From: Liolophura sinensis
Lineage: Eukaryota; Mollusca; Polyplacophora; Chitonida; Chitonidae
Length of the DNA stretch: 64,000 bases
Direction of reading: 5' to 3'
Assembly (NCBI RefSeq): GCF_032854445.1
Contig: NC_088295.1
Location: 75,794,028 to 75,858,027 of the forward strand
The position numbers were made by a program, and so were the translations under genes. The notes below the pieces were generated by a model. It worked only from the letters and a program-made list of their open reading frames with translations. It made no database searches and was not told the DNA's origin. This document shows, piece by piece, positions 59,001 to 61,894 of the stretch. How positions within the stretch are numbered: the stretch's first letter is position 1; each line of letters begins with the position of its first letter.

Positions 59001-59741
59001 CGCGGACTGCCCACGGTTAAAACTGTTTGCTCGACATCGGAGTGCACGTGCTCAAAGAATCAATGTATGAACCTGGTGGGAAAACAGTCCCTGCTGGACG
59101 ATTCGGTTCACACTGAAACAAATCTAATCAGCCAAGAGCCATCCGCCGTTTACCTTCGGTAGAAAGCGCATAGACATCAGCTCTGCCCACCGACAAACTG
59201 TGTCTAAATTTGGCGGTGAATTATATAGAGGGGACCGGAGTTTTTTCTGCCCTCTGAAGTGCCTTCCCGCCAAATCAAATCAGCGTTATAGTTCGCCATG
59301 GGGCCGGGTTATTTTTGTACACCGGTATAAGCACTTGCTTAGCTCTAATATCCACGATGCAACACATGCACCCCGTACTGCCACTTCTGCACACAAAAAA
59401 AAAAAAAAAAAAAAAGGCAGGAGCTTACATGTGTACACGGCCCGGGAAATATCCCTCATATAAACATAGCCTTGATTAACTAAGATACTCTCACAACACA
59501 TCTCCTAGTTAAGTTACCCCAGCTGCTTGAGAAATACAATGAAGCAGAAAAGTTTCTCAGTTCGAAATAATAATTGTACAAGAGCTTGTAAAATAGTAAA
59601 TAACCTGTCCTATATACATTAAATTACGCTATATGCGTTATTAAATATCAGTATCATCTAGGATACTTTACCTTTAGCTGGCGTTATTCCCAAAACAGTG
59701 CAAATGATGACCGTTAATAAAGCTGGCTTCATGTAATCCAT
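10477..59741 (-). CDS. Caspr/neurexin-IV-like ectodomain joined to L1-type Ig domains; 31-exon gene (overall span)
   Basis: Predicted cell-surface adhesion protein of about 1,570 residues. Domains in order, with approximate residues: signal peptide 1-20, LamG1 24-205, LamG2 206-378, EGF1 379-416, fibrinogen-C-like 417-628, LamG3 629-799, EGF2 800-840, LamG4 841-1020, acidic linker to 1040, Ig-A 1041-1138, Ig-B to 1238, Ig-C to 1333, Ig-D to 1428, Ig-E to about 1535, then a hydrophobic C-terminus. Exon borders were placed by hand from GT-AG sites and reading-frame continuity; phases agree at every junction except 29/30. The LamG-EGF-Fib-LamG-EGF-LamG order is the contactin-associated protein signature, but the discoidin domain usual in that family is absent. 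The Ig block resembles Ig1-4 plus an Ig6-like domain of L1-family molecules, without FNIII repeats. No stop, start or transmembrane exon lies between the two halves, which favours one gene. No existing symbol fits this architecture. Confidence 0.82.
10895..11094 (-). mobile_element. SINE family A, truncated copy
   Basis: Contains 'cggccagcattatggtagg', 'ttcccacgtacggccg' and 'ggctcctgggtcattgcg'. The 3' tail is missing. Confidence 0.8.
11766..12072 (-). mobile_element. SINE family A, full copy with poly(A) tail and target-site duplication
   Basis: The element (11778-12060) has a complete tRNA-like head ending 'gactgagccacggaggcccc', a conserved body and a tail with about 32 T on the plus strand. 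It is flanked by the perfect 12 bp duplication TGAAAGAGTAGA at 11766-11777 and 12061-12072, which proves LINE-type retrotransposition and suggests recent insertion. Confidence 0.92.
12993..13323 (-). CDS. Exon 30: Ig-E, membrane-proximal Ig domain in one exon
   Basis: After TCTTTCAG the only open frame starts WAQRLWESPTDQTISDDRHW, continues ASFQVRVSADPGSDITFTW and ends YAGVYRCVVFDEV. It looks like L1-family Ig6 ('P.dqtv..g....f.C.v..Dp....t..W'), but the first Cys is replaced by Val. The exon must be entered in phase 0, while exon 29 appears to end in phase 1. Donor CCTCAG|GTAGGC, phase 1, fits exon 31. Confidence 0.82.
13577..13710 (-). repeat. Two decayed partial copies of exon 29 behind its splice donor
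   Basis: Two stretches (about 13583-13645 and 13655-13705) align with the last ~60 bases of exon 29, sharing on the transcript strand 'TGTATCCAAT', 'GGCGAA', 'GATATGTTTAC' and 'AATACCTTAGTATACACT'. Frames are broken, so they are not usable coding exons. The donor motif ACACTGTAAGT is itself duplicated at 13723-13756. Confidence 0.6.
13751..13894 (-). CDS. Exon 29: Ig-D, second half
   Basis: Reads LKPTYSLNENGDVLTINKAS then ITYQCNVSNQYGFVYGEGYL and NVH, the closing strands of an L1-type Ig4 ('L.i......D...yQC.asN..G.v...aylnV'). The best donor, CACACT|GTAAGT, leaves phase 1, which does not fit exon 30. A weaker GTACAC donor nine bases earlier on the transcript would leave phase 0 and fit. Partial copies of this exon lie in the following intron. 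Confidence 0.82.
14190..14635 (-). repeat. 24 bp minisatellite in intron 28
   Basis: About 18 imperfect copies of a unit that reads on the transcript strand GAACGTATGTTTTACCATGT plus 4 bases. It creates a fortuitous repetitive open frame, which is not regarded as a gene. The unit contains AAC|GTATGT, a usable 5' splice-site consensus and similar to the real exon 28 donor TAGAAC|GTATGG. Confidence 0.85.
14793..14933 (-). CDS. Exon 28: Ig-D, first half
   Basis: Reads LRPTWLNGPKPTSVYQDQD, then AELPCVTN and NTEWFINGEPLE. The 'P.Wl..P......g....l.C' and 'W.iNGePl' strings are characteristic of L1-family Ig4 (neurofascin, neuroglian). Phase 1 to 1; donor TAGAAC|GTATGG. Confidence 0.88.
15271..15446 (-). 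CDS. Exon 27: Ig-C, second half
   Basis: After CTTCCAG the frame reads PAPTVSWLFDGNTTENTTF, then FTTKEEGEYQCLVDGV. Core Trp, 'GeYqC' and two N-x-T sequons are visible. Ends AAGACAC|GTGCGT, phase 1. No stop is crossed. Confidence 0.88.
15488..15990 (-). mobile_element. SINE family A split by about 255 bp of other DNA
   Basis: 15488-15595 carries the degenerate tail and middle, 15848-15990 the 5' half with 'ggctcctaggtcattgtgc'. The intervening 15596-15847 has no match to the SINE and may be a later insertion. Lies in intron 26. Confidence 0.6.
16303..16411 (-). CDS. Exon 26: Ig-C, first half
   Basis: Reads DPTEYTSKPSELVYSSPSP and FADLGDSVTLECLVTG; 'Gd.vtLeC...G' is the first Cys strand. Donor GGAGA|GTAAGT leaves phase 2; exon 27 completes it to TGDPAPTVSW. 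Confidence 0.86.
16412..17308. other. Intron 25, with a GCGATG-rich patch
   Basis: No exon recognised. 16735-16850 is a palindrome-rich patch with repeated 'gaagcgat' and 'catcgtg' words, resembling 46010-46140 in intron 1. The rest is unremarkable. Confidence 0.5.
17309..17434 (-). CDS. Exon 25: Ig-B, second half
   Basis: Reads GDLHFVWVLPVDSRVFTCNK and RVETVKRIQVQVNPVSG. 'GDL.F..V...DsR.ftC' is the L1-family form of this strand rather than the contactin 'GnLyi..v...D.gnYtC'. Phase 1 to 1; donor CAGTG|GTAAGT. Confidence 0.88.
17535..17810 (-). mobile_element. SINE family A with (TTTA)n tail
   Basis: (TTTA)n at 17535-17570 on the plus strand is followed by 'gattggtgttttatgccgta', the full body and a head ending 'gctgcgctagcgcaccaacc'. 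Intron 24, gene-sense orientation. Confidence 0.88.
18549..18722 (-). CDS. Exon 24: Ig-B, first half
   Basis: Acceptor ATTGCAG; reads KLLEVSSVIEESLFIREGQ, LRLRCNVSVDSVPEASTEW, and RFYQGVDG. Cys and Trp are in Ig spacing. Two donors are possible; GATG|GTAAAC was preferred because it joins exon 25 as VDGDLHF, the L1-family Ig2 'nGdLyF' strand. Confidence 0.85.
18870..18960 (+). mobile_element. Tail fragment of another SINE-like repeat
   Basis: 'ggtttcaccacgatgtggctg' continues with 'caatattgcagtggcgttaa' and (attc)n. I recognise this tail type as a common mollusc dispersed repeat; the head is missing. Confidence 0.4.
19205..19371 (-). CDS. Exon 23: Ig-A, second half
   Basis: Completes Arg and reads YVIRQNGEHMMCPHLVVD, then DGDYQCVAINDWGKSLSD, the second Cys strand 'eG.YqC.A.N.wG.alS' typical of L1-family Ig1. 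Tyr stands where the core Trp is expected. Donor GCCCA|GTAACT, phase 1. Confidence 0.88.
19600..19760 (-). mobile_element. SINE family A, old truncated copy
   Basis: 'gattgttgtttaacaccat', 'acttatatgacggcggttag' and 'ggcaggttacagacaatctt' match the family with many substitutions. Confidence 0.6.
19836..19930. repeat. 24-25 bp tandem repeat, about four copies
   Basis: Copies of 'gtcgtcaaccgcttgctgtc' plus 'aaca'. Confidence 0.75.
20395..22640 (-). repeat. 58 bp minisatellite built from the exon 22 end and its 5' splice site
   Basis: Roughly 35-40 units of about 58 bp. On the transcript strand each unit reads like GTTCATGAA-type start, CTGTAGAAGTTTGGGATACC, CAGAACCTAG and then GTAAGGGGG plus ACACACGTCATG. 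The unit nearest the gene is exon 22 itself: coding bases up to CCTAG|GTAAGG. Units near 20.4-20.8 kb are strongly diverged; those from 20.85 kb on are homogeneous. Many inner units keep the donor GT ('tacctag' on the plus strand), others have lost it ('tgtctag'). Confidence 0.92.
22313..22356 (-). repeat. Three long G-tracts on the transcript strand inside the minisatellite
   Basis: Plus-strand C-tracts of about 10, 13 and 11 bases separated by 'aa'. On the transcribed RNA these are G-runs. Another C-run of about 16 is at 21029-21044. Confidence 0.85.
22590..22716 (-). CDS. Exon 22: Ig-A, first half
   Basis: Acceptor CGATTTCAG; with the carried G the frame reads DNSRRPVMINSFKSES and then SHFMNLVCRSLGYPEPR, the first Cys strand and 'G.P.P' turn of an Ig domain. 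The exon ends CCTAG|GTAAGG in phase 2, exactly what exon 23 needs. Its last ~45 bases are the coding end unit of the 58 bp minisatellite filling the next intron. Confidence 0.85.
23114..23194 (-). CDS. Exon 21: LamG4 closing Cys and linker
   Basis: 81 nt reading VNLNNEDCGETENTQPMPSS then DPEAPTA. The Cys probably pairs with the Cys of exon 20. The rest is a Pro/Glu/Ser-rich linker. In ordinary Caspr proteins this is where the juxtamembrane region and transmembrane helix follow; here the next exon is an Ig domain. Phase 1 to 1. Confidence 0.82.
24018..24137 (-). CDS. Exon 20: LamG4, C-terminal part
   Basis: Reads SASSAFAGFDGCIFGLRYN and GLPLLKYAKTYPPSLV, the last LamG 'F.GCi.glr.ng....l' motif. 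Phase 1 to 1; donor AAAAACG|GTAAAT. Confidence 0.9.
24540..24621 (-). CDS. Exon 19: LamG4, short acidic exon
   Basis: 82 nt reading VEFDDDVQTAESAESEYIP then DKLYLAS; 'p..lylg.' is the LamG strand before the closing Cys loop. Starts phase 0, ends phase 1 at AGCAAAA|GTGAGT. A SINE inverted-repeat pair lies about 100 bp upstream of its acceptor. Confidence 0.82.
24727..25073 (-). mobile_element. tRNA-headed SINE (family B), full-length
   Basis: Read on the minus strand: a tRNA-like head 'ccccgatagcacagttggta', 'gagcgtccgcttcggga' and a box B-like 'ggatc...ggtcgagtcacacc'. The body 'gaggaagtaacttcctcgct' follows, and the tail ends in (CACT)n. Lies in intron 18. Confidence 0.88.
25079..25205 (+). 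mobile_element. SINE family B, 3' part in opposite orientation
   Basis: 'ataaaagggcggtggatatc' through 'aaggaggcacattacacgc' to the (cact)n tail. Forms an inverted pair with the element at 24727-25073. Confidence 0.85.
25611..25750 (-). CDS. Exon 18: LamG4, second part
   Basis: Reads GGVDISYDSGNSQWGLFTS then DGTPHRVTVRVTGSARG; 'DG.pHrV.v' is the LamG strand in which His-Arg-Val is typical. Starts phase 1, ends phase 0 at TGGGAT|GTGAGT. Confidence 0.88.
26347..26523 (-). CDS. Exon 17: LamG4, N-terminal part
   Basis: Acceptor CACCATTAG, then AIGVRFNVGSWMKLEVQRI and LQLHFKSTKRQGVLAYMSN, the LamG 'l.f.F.t....gvLay.sn' strand pair, as in the final LamG of Caspr proteins. Phase 1 to 1; donor TTAAGAG|GTGAGT. 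Confidence 0.9.
26700..27917 (-). repeat. 45 bp minisatellite built from the exon 16 end and its 5' splice site
   Basis: About 20 clear units from 26990 to 27917, with decayed ones back to about 26700. Transcript-strand unit: GTTAGTGCGGCAACG|GTAAG, then CAGATACACGGTAACACGTCA plus 2-5 bases. The unit bordering the exon is the authentic junction GCTACTGCGGCAACG|GTAAGC. Most units keep GTAAGC intact; a few read GTAGGC. 45 bp is a multiple of three, so repetitive open frames appear on both strands; they are in a different frame from exon 16 and are not genes. Confidence 0.93.
27918..28040 (-). CDS. Exon 16: EGF-like domain 2
   Basis: Reads GCVGQCGHMSLCQNAGTC, then YMCDCAESAFNGCYCGN: an EGF module with the closing LamG Cys in front. 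Phase 1 to 1. Its donor CAACG|GTAAGC is the first member of a 45 bp minisatellite whose units repeat the last ~15 exonic bases and the splice site. Confidence 0.9.
28192..28400. repeat. 103 bp tandem duplication in intron 15
   Basis: 'gtattttagtgaggcagcac' at 28192 recurs as 'gtattttaatgaggcagcac' at 28295, followed in both by 'aataaatacga' and 'ttgtgatcgatctctttt'. Confidence 0.85.
28692..28811 (-). CDS. Exon 15: LamG3, C-terminal part
   Basis: Reads GGNSNGTFGFVGCFRGLVV then VNIVEQDKPFGVVT. 'F.GC.rgl.v.g...dl' closes the LamG fold; the partner Cys is at the start of exon 16. Phase 1 to 1; donor TACAG|GTAGGT. Confidence 0.9.
29143..29364 (-). CDS. Exon 14: LamG3, middle part
   Basis: Contains NDDEWHRVYLEMTHMHVLL followed by SVDGRSTTLW, the best LamG 'd.eWH.V.le......l.VDg' match in the gene, and ends GRPFMIG. 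The strong donor ATTG|GTAAAG, phase 1, was chosen although the frame stays open beyond it, because exon 15 continues with the expected GG. Confidence 0.9.
29385..29590 (-). mobile_element. SINE family A, 5'-truncated
   Basis: 'tttgattgttgatttacgcc' through 'caggttgctggcagaccttc' to 'gggaggctccttggtcat'. It begins only about 20 bp from the exon 14 acceptor. Confidence 0.82.
29998..30168 (-). CDS. Exon 13: LamG3, N-terminal part
   Basis: Reads AVLEKTVTIQKLGAFINVS then APLDISFEFKTTIQKAQLMY, the opening LamG strands. Phase 1 to 1 between TTTTCAG and GAAG|GTAGGG. A run of 14 C on the transcript strand lies 75-88 nt upstream of the acceptor. Confidence 0.88.
30169..31812. other. Intron 12, no recognised element
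   Basis: 1.6 kb. A G14 run at 30243-30256 is the only notable feature. No exon-like frame was found. Confidence 0.6.
31813..32109 (-). CDS. Exon 12: fibrinogen-C-like domain, C-terminal part
   Basis: 99 codons. FGWWVGREGTPHYYWGEADP is followed by CSCGAVDGGCLGGLPCNCDA and LPVTQVRFGDTG, ending VGDVECSGDG. These match Caspr landmarks 'WW.gr.g..q.YWGg.P', 'C.CGl..tC', 'CNCDAd', 'LPVtqi...Dt' and 'lG.L.C.Gd'. It is the strongest single piece of evidence for the family. Acceptor ATCATCAG, donor GATG|GTAAGT. Confidence 0.95.
32110..33222. other. Intron 11, no recognised element
   Basis: 1.1 kb AT-rich sequence. Nothing beyond short A/T runs was seen. Confidence 0.6.
33223..33441 (-). CDS. Exon 11: fibrinogen-C-like domain, middle
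   Basis: 219 nt, phase 1 to 1, between TCTTCAG and CACCCG|GTAAGT. Contains SYQYNITYGPETDLDVAVG and CRQYVKYTCNQARL; the latter matches the 'C.Q.i.Y.C..srL' hallmark of Caspr family members. It supports assignment to Caspr rather than to classical neurexins, which lack this module. Confidence 0.9.
33942..34332 (+). mobile_element. SINE family B, full copy with perfect target-site duplication
   Basis: Head 'ggcccggatagcacagttgg' with 'tagagcgtccgcttcggg' (A-box region) and 'ggatcaatccttggtcgagt' (B-box region), body with 'gaggaagttgtaacttcctc', tail (cact)n. Flanked by the perfect 11 bp duplication ACTCTTTTGTG at 33942-33952 and 34322-34332. Lies in intron 10, antisense to the gene. Confidence 0.92.
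34476..34595 (-). CDS. Exon 10: fibrinogen-C-like domain, first part
   Basis: Reads PMYPSSCSDVDIPDHAGR, then IDVDGAGPLRPAKVLC. This matches the 'PSSC.......G...IDpDG.GPl.p..VyC' block that starts the fibrinogen-like module between the two EGF repeats of contactin-associated proteins. Phase 1 to 1; donor ACTAAAG|GTAATG. Confidence 0.88.
35144..35256 (-). CDS. Exon 9: EGF-like domain 1
   Basis: Encodes six cysteines in EGF spacing: CYMPRKRCAHGGKC, then SCDCQGTGYKGPSC. 'C.hGGkC' and 'C.C.gtGy.GpsC' are diagnostic. No Ca-binding D.N.EC motif is visible. Starts phase 2, ends ACAC|GTAAGT in phase 1. Confidence 0.92.
35675..35810 (-). CDS. Exon 8: LamG2, C-terminal part
   Basis: Reads AGFPGRTGYKGCMRELRVN, the closing LamG motif 'y.GCmre..vn', and ends with the partner Cys in TTGRCDLIDR. 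Acceptor CTTTAG, donor GACAG|GTGAGC, leaving phase 2, which exon 9 completes to Arg. Confidence 0.9.
35900..36030 (+). mobile_element. SINE family A, 3' half
   Basis: 'gatggtcgagggtttcccc', 'gctctgcccggtttccct' and 'cgtaaaacaccaatcaaata' match the 3' half of the full plus-strand copy. Intron 7, antisense to the gene. Confidence 0.8.
36517..36660 (-). CDS. Exon 7: LamG2, strand with 'GEYHKLEV'
   Basis: Acceptor GGCACAG; reads GFDLGDGEYHKLEVRISND and later LSVIVDDFQKSD, the 'dG.WH.l.v.......vD' strand pair of LamG. Ends QAYVL and G|GTAAGT, phase 1 to 1. Confidence 0.9.
37277..37355 (-). CDS. Exon 6: LamG2, short middle exon
   Basis: 79 nt reading VEFKENSTIVFRTFSFGFG then FDNTYPL, between TTTCAG and G|GTAAGC. 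Starts phase 0, ends phase 1. The frame is fixed by both neighbours. Confidence 0.82.
37744..37868 (+). mobile_element. SINE family A, 3' half
   Basis: 'gattgtgggcttcctcccgg' through 'gccgccgtcgtataagtgaa' to 'cgtaagacaccattcaaatg'. Intron 5. Confidence 0.78.
37973..38028. repeat. (TA)n microsatellite
   Basis: About 26 TA dinucleotides, starting roughly 45 bp downstream of the exon 5 donor on the transcript. Confidence 0.98.
38072..38233 (-). CDS. Exon 5: LamG2, N-terminal part
   Basis: Acceptor TTTCAG, then LIVSYLSFYGMDSYLKIR and later RSISFEFRTFDFNASLVLMD, the opening strands of a second LamG domain. Phase 0 to 0; donor GTATCG|GTAAAT. A long (TA)n microsatellite lies in the following intron only about 40 bp beyond the donor. 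Confidence 0.88.
38705..38925 (+). mobile_element. Diverged SINE-like element with (AAAT)n tail
   Basis: A tRNA-like stretch with 'gtgagttcgaatccagtc' (box B-like) precedes 'catataagtgaaacattctc' and '(aaat)n', parallel in layout to family A but with a different body. Intron 4. Confidence 0.45.
38952..39116 (-). CDS. Exon 4: LamG1, C-terminal part
   Basis: Reads VYIGGYADKTIGIESKTYFK then GCIEDFVFNGVNVFEEI and ends SKFPSECP. 'F.GCI.d..fNg' and the closing Cys are the LamG disulfide pair. Length 165 nt, phase 0 on both sides; donor TGTCCG|GTAAAT. Confidence 0.9.
39396..39571 (-). CDS. Exon 3: LamG1, middle part
   Basis: Starts after TAACAG with GSPTSGTVRTLSSGSG and contains EDEEWRDISMSIND, the LamG strand normally written 'D..WH.v.v....'. 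Of three overlapping donors I chose GACGTG|GTAGGT, phase 0, because only this makes exon 4 read DVVYIGGYADK, the conserved LamG 'lyiGG' strand. Confidence 0.85.
40050..40262 (-). mobile_element. SINE family A tail fragments
   Basis: 'acaggtgttttacgccgtac' to 'cggccagcattttggtgaga' at 40068-40135, with another tail-like stretch 'gttaaacgccaatcaaatac' at 40232-40251 in opposite orientation. Confidence 0.6.
40321..40524 (-). CDS. Exon 2: LamG1, N-terminal part
   Basis: Acceptor TTCCAG precedes AATCG; with the G carried from exon 1 the frame reads ESFTFYFDGSDYLTYAVPN, the opening beta-strand of a laminin G domain. It continues with FNLSFRVWPEINEGVLFYS, the usual 'F.fRt....G.L.Y' core. The donor is CTATG|GTATGT, phase 1. 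Translation continues past the donor for a while, but GTATGT is a strong site and exon 3 fits it. Confidence 0.85.
43605..43775 (-). mobile_element. SINE family A with (TTTA)n, 5'-truncated
   Basis: '(attt)n acgccgtactcaagaatatt' through 'cggccagcattatggtggga' to 'gaccggagaggaaatcagca'. Confidence 0.82.
45885..45980 (-). mobile_element. SINE family A, old tail fragment
   Basis: 'gtttgattagttttaacgtc' and 'aaaaaatatttcataagtac' match the tail with many changes. Confidence 0.5.
48318..48532. repeat. 43 bp minisatellite, five units
   Basis: Five copies of a 43 bp unit, 'gtgccttgagtaataggccg' then 'gtaagttgacgggcagtttg' and 'taa', exactly 215 bp. Confidence 0.95.
49498..49705 (+). mobile_element. 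SINE family A, nearly full
   Basis: Head 'gggcctccatgtcttagtgg', body 'cccccggactctgcccggtt' and tail 'cgcaaaacactaattaaata'. A short internal deletion removes part of the body. Confidence 0.82.
52430..53700. repeat. 19 bp CpG-rich minisatellite, interrupted by a SINE
   Basis: Dozens of imperfect copies of 'gacgtcgtcactgtggata' and variants with 'gtcatcac'. Interrupted by the SINE at 53235-53490 and resumes behind it. The core GACGTC/TGACG resembles CREB/ATF half-sites. Confidence 0.9.
53235..53490 (+). mobile_element. SINE family A, full reference copy
   Basis: tRNA-like head 'ggcctccgtggctcagtcgg' followed by 'ttagcgcgctagcgcagcgt' (box A region) and 'gctgtgagttcaagtccagc' (box B region), a conserved central body and a tail 'ggcgtaaaacaccaatcaaa'. 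AAAACGTC appears on both sides (53223-53230, 53494-53501), a likely target-site duplication inside the 19 bp repeat. Confidence 0.93.
57172..57577. repeat. 203 bp tandem duplication
   Basis: 'cgcctcaaccattcagcagg' at 57176 recurs at 57379 with near identity through 'gcagatctttcaaaggtatg'. Each unit ends in a piece resembling the 3' half of SINE family A ('cgggctctggc.ggttt'). The open frames across it are chance. Confidence 0.93.
57545..57652 (+). mobile_element. SINE family A, 3' half
   Basis: 'ggctctggccggtttcctcc', 'ataatgctggccgccgtcgt' and 'acataaaacatcaatcagat' plus an (aaat)n tail. Confidence 0.85.
59672..59741 (-). CDS. Exon 1: start codon and signal peptide
   Basis: Begins ATG GAT TAC ATG AAG and encodes MDYMKPALLTVIICTVLGIT followed by PAK. 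This is a short N-region with one Lys, a hydrophobic core and a small-residue end, a typical secretory signal peptide. The exon ends at AAAG|GTAAAG, phase 1, which joins exon 2 in the frame of its LamG domain. The ATG context ACCATGG is a good initiation context. No other convincing upstream ATG in frame was seen. Confidence 0.82.
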
Positions 59742-61894
59742 GGTCAAATGTTTATCGCGTCACTAGTTTGAAAGCTTTTGGTAAACACCAACAACACCTG
59801 TATTTTCAGCCGGGGATGAAAAGCAGGGTGTACATATGCCAGTGCTAGGTGCAGCCGATTCGTACAAGAAAGCCAGCGCAGCCAGCGCCAATCCCAACCT
59901 CTAATTTTCCCGGGTACGGCGACACGATCAGAGCATTCTACCGTCCGCTGTATCTCTAGCGATGAGGACCAGTCCGGGAGTTACTGTAGCGAGGCCAACG
60001 TCTATTGTTTTCCCCCCATTCGACTGCGCTCAAGTTAGCATTCCACAGCCCGCTTGAAGCACATCCTCAAGCTGTAGCCTTAGTAAGGCACCCCCCACCG
60101 ACTGTAACCACTGCCAGCCTCCCTAGCCCTTCTACCAGCAGTCCAGTTACTACACAGGCCCTTTTGTTGTGTATGTGCTGAGGCCACTTCAGCTCCACAG
60201 CCGCTGACCCCTTCACTTCGCTGTGTTATTGAACTGCCGCTGGGGGATATCCCTTGTGGGGCGAATCACGTCAGATCGAAGGGTCCTGCATTCTTTGAAG
60301 GCGGTAGTCAGGATGAACTCCAAAAATATCCAAAGGCTTGTCTAGCTACTGCTGCATTATAAACGCTTCACCTCTAAACATGTTCATCACATTTTACATT
60401 TAGTGTTTCAGTTTCGGTTGCGTCAGCTTGTTTCTTATGTGCACGCCAAGCATTAAACAAGATGACAAAATGAACTTTGCCTCAATTTTTTTTCTCACAA
60501 TTTTGCAGTGTTATCTGCAATGGGTGATGGCCCTTTCATTAAATATTACGGATTGTCACCCGTTGATGAAAACTTACAGGGGCACGATAGGGTGCAACAA
60601 TTTTTGGTAGGACATAATCCCTCCACCCACTAAGGCATCCCTCTCAAAACATACAGGAATTTCCGGGGATTACTTACGCCAGATATGCGAATCTTTACTG
60701 ACTCTGAGCATAGGAGACAAAAATGCTCTAATTCATCTTGTATTATCATTATCCCACAATTTTTGATACATCTGAATTGCATATAACGGTATATATACGT
60801 GTCAAAAGATTTAAAATATACCATAAGCCTGATGGATACGGATAGATTACTTACATGTTCCCTTTCAGCTTCTGTCCAATTTTTCTACCCAAATATTAAG
60901 ACATAAAGCCGCAAGAAGACCCTGTAGCCAATTAATTGCTTCCGATGGGGTAATAAGCTGATAATGTAATACACGAGTGGCATCCCTTAGGTGGGCTTAA
61001 CTGACCGAGGCCACGTTCGATTCGTCGATTCGGCTCACATCGGGTAAATCCGTGCCCAAGGCCCCCGGAACGAACTGAAAGAGCATTACTTTAAGGTAAT
61101 GAACCAGGTGGAAGTAACTGATTGTTTTATTATACCAAAACCCGATTCATGTACATGGCTGGTGTTCTTGATATCTTTCTCCGTGGAATGATTTCCAAGA
61201 TATTTGCTATTTAATATTTCGAAAAACAAAGGCACAGCCATATTATATGCATTTCCAATGACAAGACAATCGCCAATCAATTATATAGTTCTTCTCAGGA
61301 TCAATCACTGGAAAATAATGACTTCAGGATCAACCACTGTAATATCGTGACTTCGTGATCAACCACTGGAAAATAATGACTTCGGGATTAACCACTGGAA
61401 AATAATACATGATCTCCTTTCTCACTTGGACTCTCACTACAATGACAGTCATTCCTTCCCATAATTCAGTATTACAAGCTAGAATAATACCACGTACAGA
61501 TATGTCTAAGGGTGAAGGTCGAATTATTATTCATTACTGAATTTTCAACCATAATTCATTGTGAAGTGACAAATTACTTCCTTAGTCGGCAAATTTGATA
61601 TGAAGGTACATGCATATTCTCTGTAGTCTGTATTTGTTCCACGGAAAACTGTTCAAATGAGTAAAGTTACAAATTGGAATTTTCGTGCTTTCTAAGCGAA
61701 TTTAACATAGACACGTGTAACATGGCGAGTTACACATTCATCGCGTGACTGCTGAATCATTCTTATGCTGACGTGCCATTTTTCGCTGTGAAATTACATA
61801 TATGTTTTTTCTCCGATCAGATTTCCATTGTCCCAGTCGAGGTAAAATATTATCCTTTCCGGTTGATGTTTTGTTTATTTAGTGAAAGAACAGT

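Larger units (their letters stand above)
40525..59671 (-). other. Intron 1, 19.1 kb
   Basis: Separates the signal-peptide exon from the first LamG exon, with matching phase 1 ends. I searched both strands for discoidin-domain exons or an independent gene and found none. It holds family A SINEs, a 43 bp minisatellite, a 19 bp minisatellite and a 203 bp tandem duplication, listed separately. Stretches 40.6-43.5, 44-45.8, 46.2-48.3, 50-52.4 and 53.7-57.1 kb hold no recognised element. Confidence 0.7.
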
